Assembly (NCBI GenBank): GCA_013002625.1
Contig: JABDJE010000175.1
Coordinates: 1 to 19,222, forward strand
DNA: 19,222 nt
Direction of reading: 5' to 3'
Origin: Saprospiraceae bacterium
Lineage (GTDB): Bacteria; Bacteroidota; Bacteroidia; Chitinophagales; Saprospiraceae
Part shown: one piece after another, positions 1 through 7,057 of the stretch
Numbering within the stretch: position 1 is the stretch's first letter
Layout: each line of letters starts with the position of its first letter
Program-made: the position numbers and the translations under genes
Notes under the pieces: generated by a model
Told to the model about the DNA's origin: nothing
Database searches by the model: none
The model's input: the letters and a program-made list of their open reading frames with translations, nothing else

Positions 1-477
1 GTCTGAAGGAGCGCCAGATCCAGCAACACATTGTGACCAGCACCAGGGGCCTTCAATATCACATCCTCCACTTATATCTACAAATCTGTTTTCATTGTCA
101 GCAGGATTGGTACATACATCTCCAAACCCCATGAATTCCCATCCTCCGGGTCCGTTTAAGAATTTATATTGGTATGTACCGGCATCAAGACCGCAGAATG
201 AAATTTCCCAAACCCCACCATAGTCGCACATAGGCACAGGGTCCCAACCTTGGAAATCTGCAGCAAAATACCCGCCACCGGAATCATCTGCTCCGCAAAA
301 GTCCAAAAGGAATGTAACGCACCCTTGCTGGCTGTTATTTGCAGCAGGCGCCGGCATTTCAAGTTCAGGGTTTGGATGTTCTGATGCCAACAATGGAATC
401 GCCATTCCTGATATTAGAATCAGAAACGAGATGTATACCCTACATAAGGTTCGGGGTAGAGACATAGTTCTTGGCAT
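1..477 (-). CDS. Secreted protein with CBM20/CBM48-like domain, N-terminal part (cut by window edge)
   Basis: The frame is open from ATG at 477 to base 1 with no stop, giving 159 residues; the rest lies outside the window. A second in-frame Met at residue 5 is an alternative start. Residues about 11-31 form a hydrophobic signal segment ending LLA. Residues about 52-137 look like the immunoglobulin-like carbohydrate-binding/E-set fold seen in CBM20, CBM48 and AMPK-type glycogen-binding modules. The diagnostic stretches are VTFLLDF, FAADFQGWDP, the GTYQYKFLNG hairpin and NRFVDI near the end. In Bacteroidota such modules are common at the front of large T9SS-exported proteins, so a secreted multidomain protein is plausible but its C-terminus is not seen. 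Six or more cysteines in the mature part suggest disulfides. The gene lies 74 bp downstream of fabI on the same strand. Function beyond probable glycan binding is unknown. Confidence 0.75.
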   Translation of the reverse strand, partial: MPRTMSLPRTLCRVYISFLILISGMAIPLLASEHPNPELEMPAPAANNSQQGCVTFLLDFCGADDSGGGYFAADFQGWDPVPMCDYGGVWEISFCGLDAGTYQYKFLNGPGGWEFMGFGDVCTNPADNENRFVDISGGCDIEGPWCWSQCVAGSGAPSD

Positions 478-551
478 AGATTGCTTAAACTATTAAAAGT
501 ATAAATTATGAGGAATTTCTGAAGCACAAAAGCACATCATCCCCAATTAAT

Positions 552-1355
552 CTACATATCTAAAACTTCCGGGGCCATCCCCATATTTGAAAAGCCACCG
601 TCATGATAGAGGTTTTGCATCGTGATCATTCTGGTATAATCAGAAAAGAGTGTTAAGCAAAAATCAGCGCAGGATAATGCATCTGCATTACCAAGAGGAG
701 ACATTCTGTCGGCATAACCAAAAAAGTCATCAAAACCTTTTACACCTGATCCTGCGGTTGTAATAGTCGGGGATTGGCTGATGGTATTAACTCTAACCTT
801 TGCTTTTTTTGCCCAGTGATATCCAAAACTTCTGGCAAAGGATTCCAGTAATGCTTTGGACTCCGCCATTTCACTATAATCCGGAAAAGTACGTTGAGCG
901 GCAATATAACTGAGTGCCACAATTGAACCCCAGTCATTCATAGCATCTTTTTCGTACGCACATTGCATCAGCTTATGAAAGGAGATAGCTGAGATGTCAA
1001 AAGTCTTCTGCATCCAGTCATATTTGATATTTGTATATTCTCTTTTTTTTCTGACGTTGAGCGACATCCCGATTGAGTGAAGCATGAAGTCAATTTTTCC
1101 GCCGAATCGTTCCATGCTCTGATCGAGTAAATTATTTAAATCTTCAACTGAGGTGGCATCTGCTCCGATCACAATACTGTTGCATTTTTCTGCAAGCTCA
1201 TTGATGGCCCCCATCCTAAGTGCAACAGGTGCATTCGTAAGGACAATTTCAGCACCTTCTTCGTGCGCACGTTCTGCAATTTTCCATGCAATGGATTTAT
1301 CGTCCAATGCACCAAATATGATTCCTTTTTTCCCTTCTAATAATCCTTTTGACAT
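552..1355 (-). CDS. fabI: Enoyl-[acyl-carrier-protein] reductase FabI (NADH)
   Basis: This cytosolic enzyme reduces trans-2-enoyl-ACP to acyl-ACP, the last step of each fatty-acid elongation cycle. The 267-residue length is normal for FabI. The protein is a short-chain dehydrogenase of the FabI subtype. The nucleotide-binding turn is the FabI form (GALDDKSIAWKIA, residues 15-27) rather than the classical TGxxxGxG. The conserved HSIG is at 93-96, and the catalytic FabI spacing Tyr-x6-Lys is met by Y160 and K167, with the partner tyrosine Y150 in SY. The C-terminal part carries the substrate-loop sequence SGVKGFDDF and the late HDGGFSNMG motif. It follows recN by 31 bp on the same strand and is probably cotranscribed. 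No Shine-Dalgarno sequence precedes the ATG, as usual in this phylum. Confidence 0.95.
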   Translation of the reverse strand: MSKGLLEGKKGIIFGALDDKSIAWKIAERAHEEGAEIVLTNAPVALRMGAINELAEKCNSIVIGADATSVEDLNNLLDQSMERFGGKIDFMLHSIGMSLNVRKKREYTNIKYDWMQKTFDISAISFHKLMQCAYEKDAMNDWGSIVALSYIAAQRTFPDYSEMAESKALLESFARSFGYHWAKKAKVRVNTISQSPTITTAGSGVKGFDDFFGYADRMSPLGNADALSCADFCLTLFSDYTRMITMQNLYHDGGFSNMGMAPEVLDM

Positions 1356-1386
1356 GATCTCTAGTTTTGGCTTTATAAATTTTGCT

Positions 1387-3051
1387 TTAAATATTTTGTT
1401 GTTGAATTAGATCCTTGGCATTGTCCAGGGCAAAAGCAGATGGCGGATCTCCGCTTAACATTTTAGCAATTTCCGTAATCCTTTCGTCTCCAGATAATAA
1501 TTTGACATGGGTATAGGTCCTGTTCTTACTGTCGAATTTATGGACAAGATAATGATTATTTGCCCTTGCCGAGACCTGGGGTGAATGCGTAATGCAGATC
1601 AATTGATGTTGCTTGGATAACTGCTTCAAAATATTCCCCATTCGTCCTGCTACTTCGCCACTTACGCCTGTGTCAATTTCATCGAAAATCATAGTAGGCA
1701 ATTCCATTGCATCAGCAATCGTCGATTTAATAGCCAGCATTAACCTTGAACTTTCGCCCCCGGATGCAACATTCTTTATCGGTAGAAATTGACCTCCTTT
1801 GTTGGATTTGAAAAGGATCTGAATTTCATCCTTTCCGTCAGAACGCAATGTTTGGGATTCCTTGCAGTCAACAGATATTGATGCAGATTCCATGGATAAG
1901 GCTTCCAGTTTTTTGGATACCGCTTTTTCCAAAATCTTGAAAACCTTTTGCCGATTTTGGCTTAAAGTTGATGCCTTTATTGTTAATTCTTTGTGCAAAG
2001 ATTCGATTTCAGACTTTAGCTGAGCTATATGCTGATCTCTGTTTTCATAGGCATCCAAATTGTCTTTCAAGTTGTCCATTATTTGGATTAATGCAGAATT
2101 ATCACTTACGGAATGTTTGCGATGCAATCGATACAGGACATCCAGTCTATCATTTATTTCTTGCAATCTTTGCGGGTCCGTGTTCAAGGTACTTTCGATC
2201 TCATTTTTAAGGAAGCCTAACTCGGATAAACTTTCAATAAGGTTATTCAGTTGCTCTGCCCCATCCGCAATTTTAGGATGCGTATCAATTAATTCTGACC
2301 ATTTTCTCTGGATCTCTGATAATTGATCCTTAATTGCATTTTCACTATCAAAAAGAAGGTAGTTGGTTTCTTCTAGCAACAAGTTTATTTCATCAACTTT
2401 TGCCAGTGTAGAAGACTCTGATTCAAGACTTTGTAATTCATCGGCCAAAGGTTCCGCTTCTGCCAATTCATTGTATTGAAATCTGATAAAATCAAGCTCT
2501 TTCAATTGATGGGATTCGGCTGAAACGAGTTCTTCGAGTTCTTTTTTCTTGTGGGTATAGGAATTGTAAAGGCCTTTATATTCAGCGCGCAGTGATTCGT
2601 TTTTTGCAAGGGCATCGATAATTTGCAATTGGTAGTCGCGCTCTCTTATTTGTGTTATTTCAAATTGCTGATTAAGGTCAATCAACTCATTCGTCAGGCG
2701 TTGGAGCAAATCAAGTTTTGCAGGTGTATCATTTACAAAAGCACGCGACTTCCCACTGGGTACAATTTCTCTTCTAATCGTCAATACTTCATCAACGTCA
2801 TAGTCTTCTTCTTCCAGTAGCGTGTTGATTGCTTTAGGATAGTTCAGGTATGCTGCTTCAACAATACATTTTCTTTCCTGATCGTAAAGAACTTTGGTGT
2901 CTGCTCTCTGTCCCATGATTAAACCAAGCGCGCCTAATAGAATAGACTTACCAGCACCAGTCTCACCAGTGATAATATTCAGCCCTTTATCAAATTGAAT
3001 CTCAACAGATTCAATGATAGCGTAATTCTCAATTTTCAGAGATTGTATCAT
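1387..3051 (-). CDS. recN: DNA repair protein RecN
   Basis: RecN is an SMC-like ATPase that acts early in RecA-dependent repair of double-strand breaks, holding or organising DNA ends. At 554 residues it is of normal length. Walker A is GETGAGKS at 29-36. The middle (about 150-380) is a charged, heptad-rich coiled-coil pair with a short hinge. The ABC signature ASGGESSRLM lies near residue 430, and the Walker B/D-loop region IFDEIDTGVSG lies near 454-464, followed by the SKQHQLICITHSPQ switch region. These motifs in this order are diagnostic. The start codon lies 5 bp past the stop of the His-rich lipoprotein gene, so translation is likely coupled. fabI follows 31 bp downstream. Confidence 0.97.
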   Translation of the reverse strand: MIQSLKIENYAIIESVEIQFDKGLNIITGETGAGKSILLGALGLIMGQRADTKVLYDQERKCIVEAAYLNYPKAINTLLEEEDYDVDEVLTIRREIVPSGKSRAFVNDTPAKLDLLQRLTNELIDLNQQFEITQIRERDYQLQIIDALAKNESLRAEYKGLYNSYTHKKKELEELVSAESHQLKELDFIRFQYNELAEAEPLADELQSLESESSTLAKVDEINLLLEETNYLLFDSENAIKDQLSEIQRKWSELIDTHPKIADGAEQLNNLIESLSELGFLKNEIESTLNTDPQRLQEINDRLDVLYRLHRKHSVSDNSALIQIMDNLKDNLDAYENRDQHIAQLKSEIESLHKELTIKASTLSQNRQKVFKILEKAVSKKLEALSMESASISVDCKESQTLRSDGKDEIQILFKSNKGGQFLPIKNVASGGESSRLMLAIKSTIADAMELPTMIFDEIDTGVSGEVAGRMGNILKQLSKQHQLICITHSPQVSARANNHYLVHKFDSKNRTYTHVKLLSGDERITEIAKMLSGDPPSAFALDNAKDLIQQQNI

Positions 3052-3056
3052 AGGGT

Positions 3057-3926
3057 TTAGAAGTTATTCATTACTTCTTCCCCAATGGCTTCTGCCCACT
3101 TGATTTTTTGTTCCCCTGATCCTGGAAGATTGAATGCAATCATAAAGACATATTCTTTGTTAATCCTCCAAATATACCTGCCCAAGTCATATGAATAGGC
3201 CGCAGCACTGCCCAATCCGTCTTCTATCTTGGTATATTTATATGAACCTGAGCCATCAGGCATTTGCTCCCCTTGATTGATTTTGGCAGCCACATAATAT
3301 GATGCCCAATCTGGAAACTCGTCCGGAATAGGATTATCCTGTACTTGAATAAGTACACCAGAATTAGGCACGTTATCATGCGTCCATCTGAAGAAGCATG
3401 ATTGGGAATGCGGCGATGCTCTTCCCGAACCATCTTTTAGAGTAATTTGATTTTCATCTACCTTAAGAATCCTAGCCAGGGCTTCAGGGTTAATCAAACC
3501 ACAAGGGGAAGGTAGGTTTGTCTTTGTAACAGGGTGTCCTATTTGAGAAGCGTCTGGTTGAATTGCAGCCCTGTCCAATTCATTCTTTTTTGATGACCAT
3601 TCTTCTGCTGTTACGGTTTCATTCGAGTTGGTTCCAGATGATTTAGAAAGTGCCGCTGGATCAGCACCAGTACGCTGTTGATCTTTAGCAGCAGATTTTC
3701 TCTGATAAGTATTTGTTTCTTCCTGTGATCCGGCGTCATCATGTGCATGTCCACTATGATCATGGCCTGCATGGTCATGTCCATCGTGGTCGTGCCCTGA
3801 ATGGTCCTGAGCCGTTACTTCTGAATCACTTGTTATTTGTCCATTTTGATCAGTACTATCACTTTTACATGCCAGCATAACCAAAGAAATGAAAAGTATA
3901 TAAAATGATATTCGATTCAATTTCAT
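3057..3926 (-). CDS. Lipoprotein with histidine-rich metal-binding-like stretch
   Basis: The 289-residue product begins with a lipoprotein signal peptide whose lipobox ends VMLAC, giving acylated Cys20. Residues 41-64 form a low-complexity run of Asp, His and Gly with nine histidines, built on GHDHxGHDH, as seen in proteins that bind Zn, Cu, Ni or Co. A polar linker (about 65-135) leads to a compact C-terminal domain (about 140-289) with Cys142 and Cys177 placed for a disulfide. This domain begins CGLINPEALARIL and has a later CFFRW strand. That outline is faintly like periplasmic DUF3558-type lipoproteins, but I do not recognise the family with certainty. It heads a probable operon with recN and fabI. 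Metal binding is an inference from composition; no function is established. Confidence 0.8.
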   Translation of the reverse strand: MKLNRISFYILFISLVMLACKSDSTDQNGQITSDSEVTAQDHSGHDHDGHDHAGHDHSGHAHDDAGSQEETNTYQRKSAAKDQQRTGADPAALSKSSGTNSNETVTAEEWSSKKNELDRAAIQPDASQIGHPVTKTNLPSPCGLINPEALARILKVDENQITLKDGSGRASPHSQSCFFRWTHDNVPNSGVLIQVQDNPIPDEFPDWASYYVAAKINQGEQMPDGSGSYKYTKIEDGLGSAAAYSYDLGRYIWRINKEYVFMIAFNLPGSGEQKIKWAEAIGEEVMNNF

Positions 3927-3947
3927 ACTTGTAATTTATTTGAACCC

Positions 3948-3955
3948 CAAAAATA
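3948..3955 (-). promoter_or_regulatory. Bacteroidota -7 element for the lipoprotein-recN-fabI operon
   Basis: Read on the minus strand, this is TATTTTTG, an exact match to TAnnTTTG, the -7 element of the Bacteroidota primary sigma factor. It sits 21 bp before the lipoprotein ATG and implies a short leader. No clear TTG is found at the expected -33 position, so the call rests on one half of the consensus in an AT-rich region. Confidence 0.4.
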
Positions 3956-4032
3956 CTAAGCCTCTTGGGATAAAATGTTAATTAGTTCATAAATGTGTCA
4001 TTACAAAATCATGTATTATCAAATGAACTCTT

Positions 4033-4050
4033 TTGACTTAAGTTGACTTA
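4033..4050. repeat. Two direct copies of TTGACTTA, 10 bp apart
   Basis: TTGACTTA occurs at 4033-4040 and again at 4043-4050, so both copies face the same side of the helix. They lie in the 241-bp divergent region between the lipoprotein operon and the SPFH gene. The rest of that region is AT-rich with no other clear signal. The pair could be a small operator, but it is short enough to be chance. Confidence 0.35.
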
Positions 4051-4167
4051 GTATATAAGAGTGAAAAAAAGGACCTCATCTTTATAAAATAGCGCTTGGT
4101 CGATAAAAACTGAGATTTTGAATTATATTGAAGGTCAATATGTTTTTAACTTAAACTAAAATAAATT

Positions 4168-5109
4168 ATGGAATTCCCTATCTGGATGATACCCCTCGCT
4201 TTTTTTGCATTTATATTATTGATCACAGGCCTCTTTACTGTTAAACAACAATCTGCTGCGATTGTGGAGCGGCTTGGGAAATTTCACAGTATACGCGGTC
4301 CGGGATTACAGTTTAAGATTCCTTTAATTGATAGAATTATGGGAAAAGTGAATCTGAGAATACAACAATTGGACGTAGTCGTTGAGACTAAAACATTTGA
4401 TGATGTATTTGTCAAGTTAAAAGTATCTGTTCAGTTTATTGTATTGGAAGATAAAATCTATGAGGCCATTTATAAACTGCAAAATCCATTTGATCAAATT
4501 ACATCCTATGTATTCGACGTCGTGCGAGCAGAAGTACCAAAAATGAAATTGGATGATGTATTCGTTAAAAAGGATGATATCGCTAATGCCATAAAGCGTG
4601 AATTGCAGGATGCGATGAATCACTATGGGTATGACATCGTCAAAGCCTTGGTTACAGATATTGACCCCGATCATCTGGTGAAAGAAGCCATGAATAGAAT
4701 CAATGCGGCGGAGCGAGAAAAGATTGCAGCGGAATATGAAGGTGAAGCAGAACGTATTCGGATCGTTGCTAAAGCCAAAGCAGAGGCAGAATCTAAAAGA
4801 CTACAAGGTCAAGGGATTGCTGATCAGCGTAGAGAAATTGCCAAAGGCCTTGAAGAAAGTGTAGAAGTGCTGAATAATGTGGGTATAAATAGTCAGGAAG
4901 CATCCGCATTGATTGTCGTTACACAGCACTATGACACATTGCAATCCATGGGTGAAAATGCAAACAGTAATTTGATATTGCTGCCTAATTCACCATCGTC
5001 CGGTTCAGACATGTTAACCGAAATGGTAACATCTTTCTCGGCATCCCAACAAATTGGTGAAGCGATGAAGTTGAAAAACAAGGAAAATAAATTACTTAAA
5101 GACAAGTAA
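4168..5109 (+). CDS. SPFH/Band 7 domain membrane protein (stomatin/HIR-like)
   Basis: SPFH proteins assemble into large rings in membrane microdomains and influence protease access or membrane organisation. The 313-residue product has one N-terminal membrane helix (about 5-24). The Band 7 domain runs from about 26 to 190 and opens with the conserved block AIVERLGKF followed by GPGLQFKIP. A charged Ala/Glu-rich helix (about 185-240; REKIAAEYEGEAERIRIVAK) is the coiled-coil used for oligomerisation. The C-terminal tail (about 245-313) contains SALIVVTQHYDTL and NLILLPNSP, as in plant hypersensitive-induced-reaction-like and QmcA-type members. No NfeD partner gene is adjacent, so it appears to be a stand-alone gene with its own terminator. 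Function here is inferred from the family only. Confidence 0.9.
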   Translation: MEFPIWMIPLAFFAFILLITGLFTVKQQSAAIVERLGKFHSIRGPGLQFKIPLIDRIMGKVNLRIQQLDVVVETKTFDDVFVKLKVSVQFIVLEDKIYEAIYKLQNPFDQITSYVFDVVRAEVPKMKLDDVFVKKDDIANAIKRELQDAMNHYGYDIVKALVTDIDPDHLVKEAMNRINAAEREKIAAEYEGEAERIRIVAKAKAEAESKRLQGQGIADQRREIAKGLEESVEVLNNVGINSQEASALIVVTQHYDTLQSMGENANSNLILLPNSPSSGSDMLTEMVTSFSASQQIGEAMKLKNKENKLLKDK

Positions 5110-5123
5110 TTCATGCCACTAAT

Positions 5124-5156
5124 AAAAAAGCACCATTCAAAAAATGGTGCTTTTTT
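5124..5156. terminator. Intrinsic bidirectional terminator
   Basis: The left arm AGCACCATT (5129-5137) pairs perfectly with AATGGTGCT (5143-5151) around the five-base loop CAAAA. The stem is flanked by A6 on the left and a T run on the right (5151-5159). It therefore offers a U tract to transcripts from both sides. It lies 14 bp after the SPFH stop and 17 bp beyond the stop of the convergent lipoprotein gene, so it probably ends both. Confidence 0.9.
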
Positions 5157-5172
5157 TTTCAAATCCAGCTAA

Positions 5173-5544
5173 TTATTGTCTTATACATTCGAACTTACAA
5201 GGTAGAGCTATGCCATTTGGAATAAGGATATGATGATTTAAATAAATAGAATCTCCATTTATTCTCAATTCATAATAAAATCCAGGTCTAAGTTCACCAG
5301 GTCCAAATGTGCCATCTGTTGAGATGGGTACTGTATCGTTGGCTACAATTATTCGATTATCTGTTGTGCTGTCTATCCTAATAACCAATTCGACATCTGG
5401 ACCAGGTATTGGATTGCCCTTGTTCAATTCGCAATCATATTTCCCGACAAAGGCTAATCTGTAATCATCTTCAACTAAGGGATCGTCTTCTGAGCAAGCC
5501 CAAAGTAATACCAATGCCAAGAATGTCAATAATGTATATTTCAT
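5173..5544 (-). CDS. Small putative lipoprotein
   Basis: From ATG at 5544 the product has 123 residues. It begins with a textbook lipoprotein signal, MKYTLLTFLALVLLWAC, with acylated Cys17. An upstream in-frame ATG at 5580 would add 12 polar and hydrophobic residues before the signal peptide, so 5544 is preferred. The mature part is acidic, then beta-rich (FVGKYDC near the start; VELVIRID, FYYELRING, DSIYLNHH) and ends CKFECIRQ. This suggests a small lipocalin-like or beta-sandwich domain of the kind abundant in Bacteroidota, but no family is recognised. Two cysteines near the C-terminus and one near the front could form a disulfide. It stands alone, convergent with the SPFH gene. Function is unknown. 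Confidence 0.75.
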   Translation of the reverse strand: MKYTLLTFLALVLLWACSEDDPLVEDDYRLAFVGKYDCELNKGNPIPGPDVELVIRIDSTTDNRIIVANDTVPISTDGTFGPGELRPGFYYELRINGDSIYLNHHILIPNGIALPCKFECIRQ

Positions 5545-5663
5545 AGATTGTATTTCTAATAAAGACGGCAGAATATTCAAATGTGTTGAAATTTTAGCAC
5601 TTTTTTAAGACATATCTGTACTCTATGACCGGATAATTTTATAAATGTTTCCGTATTAAATAA

Positions 5664-5671
5664 TAGTTTTG
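5664..5671 (+). promoter_or_regulatory. Bacteroidota -7 element for the LVIVD-porin pair
   Basis: TAGTTTTG matches TAnnTTTG exactly and ends 18 bp before the ATG at 5690, so the leader would be about a dozen bases. No TTG stands at the expected -33 position; the upstream sequence is AT-rich. Confidence 0.4.
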
Positions 5672-5689
5672 ATTGCTTAAGATATTTAC

Positions 5690-7057
5690 ATGAAGACATT
5701 GTTATACTCCTTCTTTATCCTGTTTGCTTTCCAGCTTAATGCACAAGTATCACAGTTTAACCTGTTGGGAACATGGTCCAACGATACATTGCCTGCTTCC
5801 TCAGCCCATAATAATACTTACAATGAGGTCTGGGGTATTACAAATGCAGGTCGTGAATATGCCATAATAGGTTCAACTTATGGTACACATTTTATTGATG
5901 TTACAGACCCCAATGATCCAACAGAAGTGTATGTTGTGGAAGGCGGCACAACGGGACGTTCTATCATTCACAGGGATTTTCATGATCTGAATGGATACCT
6001 GTATGCTGTTGCAGATGAAGGCGCAGAATCCACCTTACAAATTATGGATTGTTCATTTCTACCAGATTCAGTGCAATTGGTTTATGATTCAAAAGAGTTC
6101 ATTAGAAGGTCACACAATATTTTTATTGATTCGAGCACTTCGATTATGTATAGTTGCATATCGGCTGGGGATTTGGCACCCTGGACACCTTTAAGGTTAT
6201 TTGATGTTAGCGATCCAACACAGCCGACAATCATAGCCAGTTACAGCGAGTTTGATGGATATAGGATATCGCAGGTCCATGACATGTATATTCGTGATAA
6301 TATCGCCTATCTGAATTGTGGACCTAGTGGTTTTGTAGTGGCTGATTTCACCGATCCTATGGCGCCTCAGACCCTGTCAATTTTAGAGCCATCTGAGTAT
6401 GAACAAAGCGGATACAATCATTCAGGTTGGTTATCTGAGGATGGATCAACTTATTTTATGGCAGATGAGAATCATGGTGCAGACATCAAGGTTATTGACG
6501 TCACAGGCTTGCCGGAGCTTAATATTATAGATACCATTGATCCGGGAACCCATCCACTATCCATTCCGCACAATCAAATTGTAATGGGTGATCTGTTATT
6601 CAGTTCATACTACTATGATGGATTGCAGGTATGGGATATTTCTGATCCATCAAATATTACGAGGATAATTGAATACAGTACATCCAATATTGACCATAGA
6701 TTAAGATATGAAGGTGCATGGGGGGTCTATCCGTTTTTACCTTCAGGCGTGGTATTGGTATCAGATATGCAAGAAGGTTTGTTTGTACTTGAATTTCCTG
6801 TTTCGGCCATTGAGGAGACCGCCTTGGAGCATGGTGATTTCAAAATTTACCCTAATCCTAGTCAGGGTCAGCTAAAGATTGAAAGTATAGAAAATGATAA
6901 AATCGAACTGGTGAACGTTTATAATGCAGAAGGATATAAAGTTATGAGCTTAAGCCCGGATTCAAATTACACGCTTGATCTTACGGATGGTGTTTATTTC
7001 CTGCATATTCAAAGCGAAGGTTTCACACGGTTCAAAAAATTGATCATTGCGCACTAG
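5690..7057 (+). CDS. T9SS-secreted LVIVD-repeat protein (choice-of-anchor B-like)
   Basis: The 455-residue product has a signal peptide (1-19) ending in the Ala-Gln common in this phylum. The body carries LVIVD-type beta-propeller repeats, each with a variant of DVTDPxxP: FIDVTDPNDP, LFDVSDPTQP, VADFTDPMAP, VIDVTGLPEL and VWDISDPSN. His- and Asp-rich spots between repeats (HRDFHD, RSHNIF, QVHDMY, YNHSGW, PHNQI) recur at similar places in each blade. The last 75 residues are a type A T9SS sorting domain, starting FKIYPNPSQG and ending FTRFKKLIIAH, so export across the outer membrane is expected. The family resembles choice-of-anchor B proteins, whose biochemical role is unknown. The gene overlaps the downstream porin-like gene by 11 bases. 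Confidence 0.9.
   Translation: MKTLLYSFFILFAFQLNAQVSQFNLLGTWSNDTLPASSAHNNTYNEVWGITNAGREYAIIGSTYGTHFIDVTDPNDPTEVYVVEGGTTGRSIIHRDFHDLNGYLYAVADEGAESTLQIMDCSFLPDSVQLVYDSKEFIRRSHNIFIDSSTSIMYSCISAGDLAPWTPLRLFDVSDPTQPTIIASYSEFDGYRISQVHDMYIRDNIAYLNCGPSGFVVADFTDPMAPQTLSILEPSEYEQSGYNHSGWLSEDGSTYFMADENHGADIKVIDVTGLPELNIIDTIDPGTHPLSIPHNQIVMGDLLFSSYYYDGLQVWDISDPSNITRIIEYSTSNIDHRLRYEGAWGVYPFLPSGVVLVSDMQEGLFVLEFPVSAIEETALEHGDFKIYPNPSQGQLKIESIENDKIELVNVYNAEGYKVMSLSPDSNYTLDLTDGVYFLHIQSEGFTRFKKLIIAH

Noticed and set aside
156..362. A 68-residue open frame on the minus strand
   Set aside because: It overlaps out of frame the longer secreted CBM-like frame (1-477), which has a signal peptide and a recognisable fold. 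This one has neither.
4033..4059. TTGACT followed by TATAAG as an E. coli-type sigma-70 promoter for the SPFH gene
   Set aside because: The spacing is about 15 bp, off the ideal 17, and the primary sigma of Bacteroidota recognises TAnnTTTG instead.
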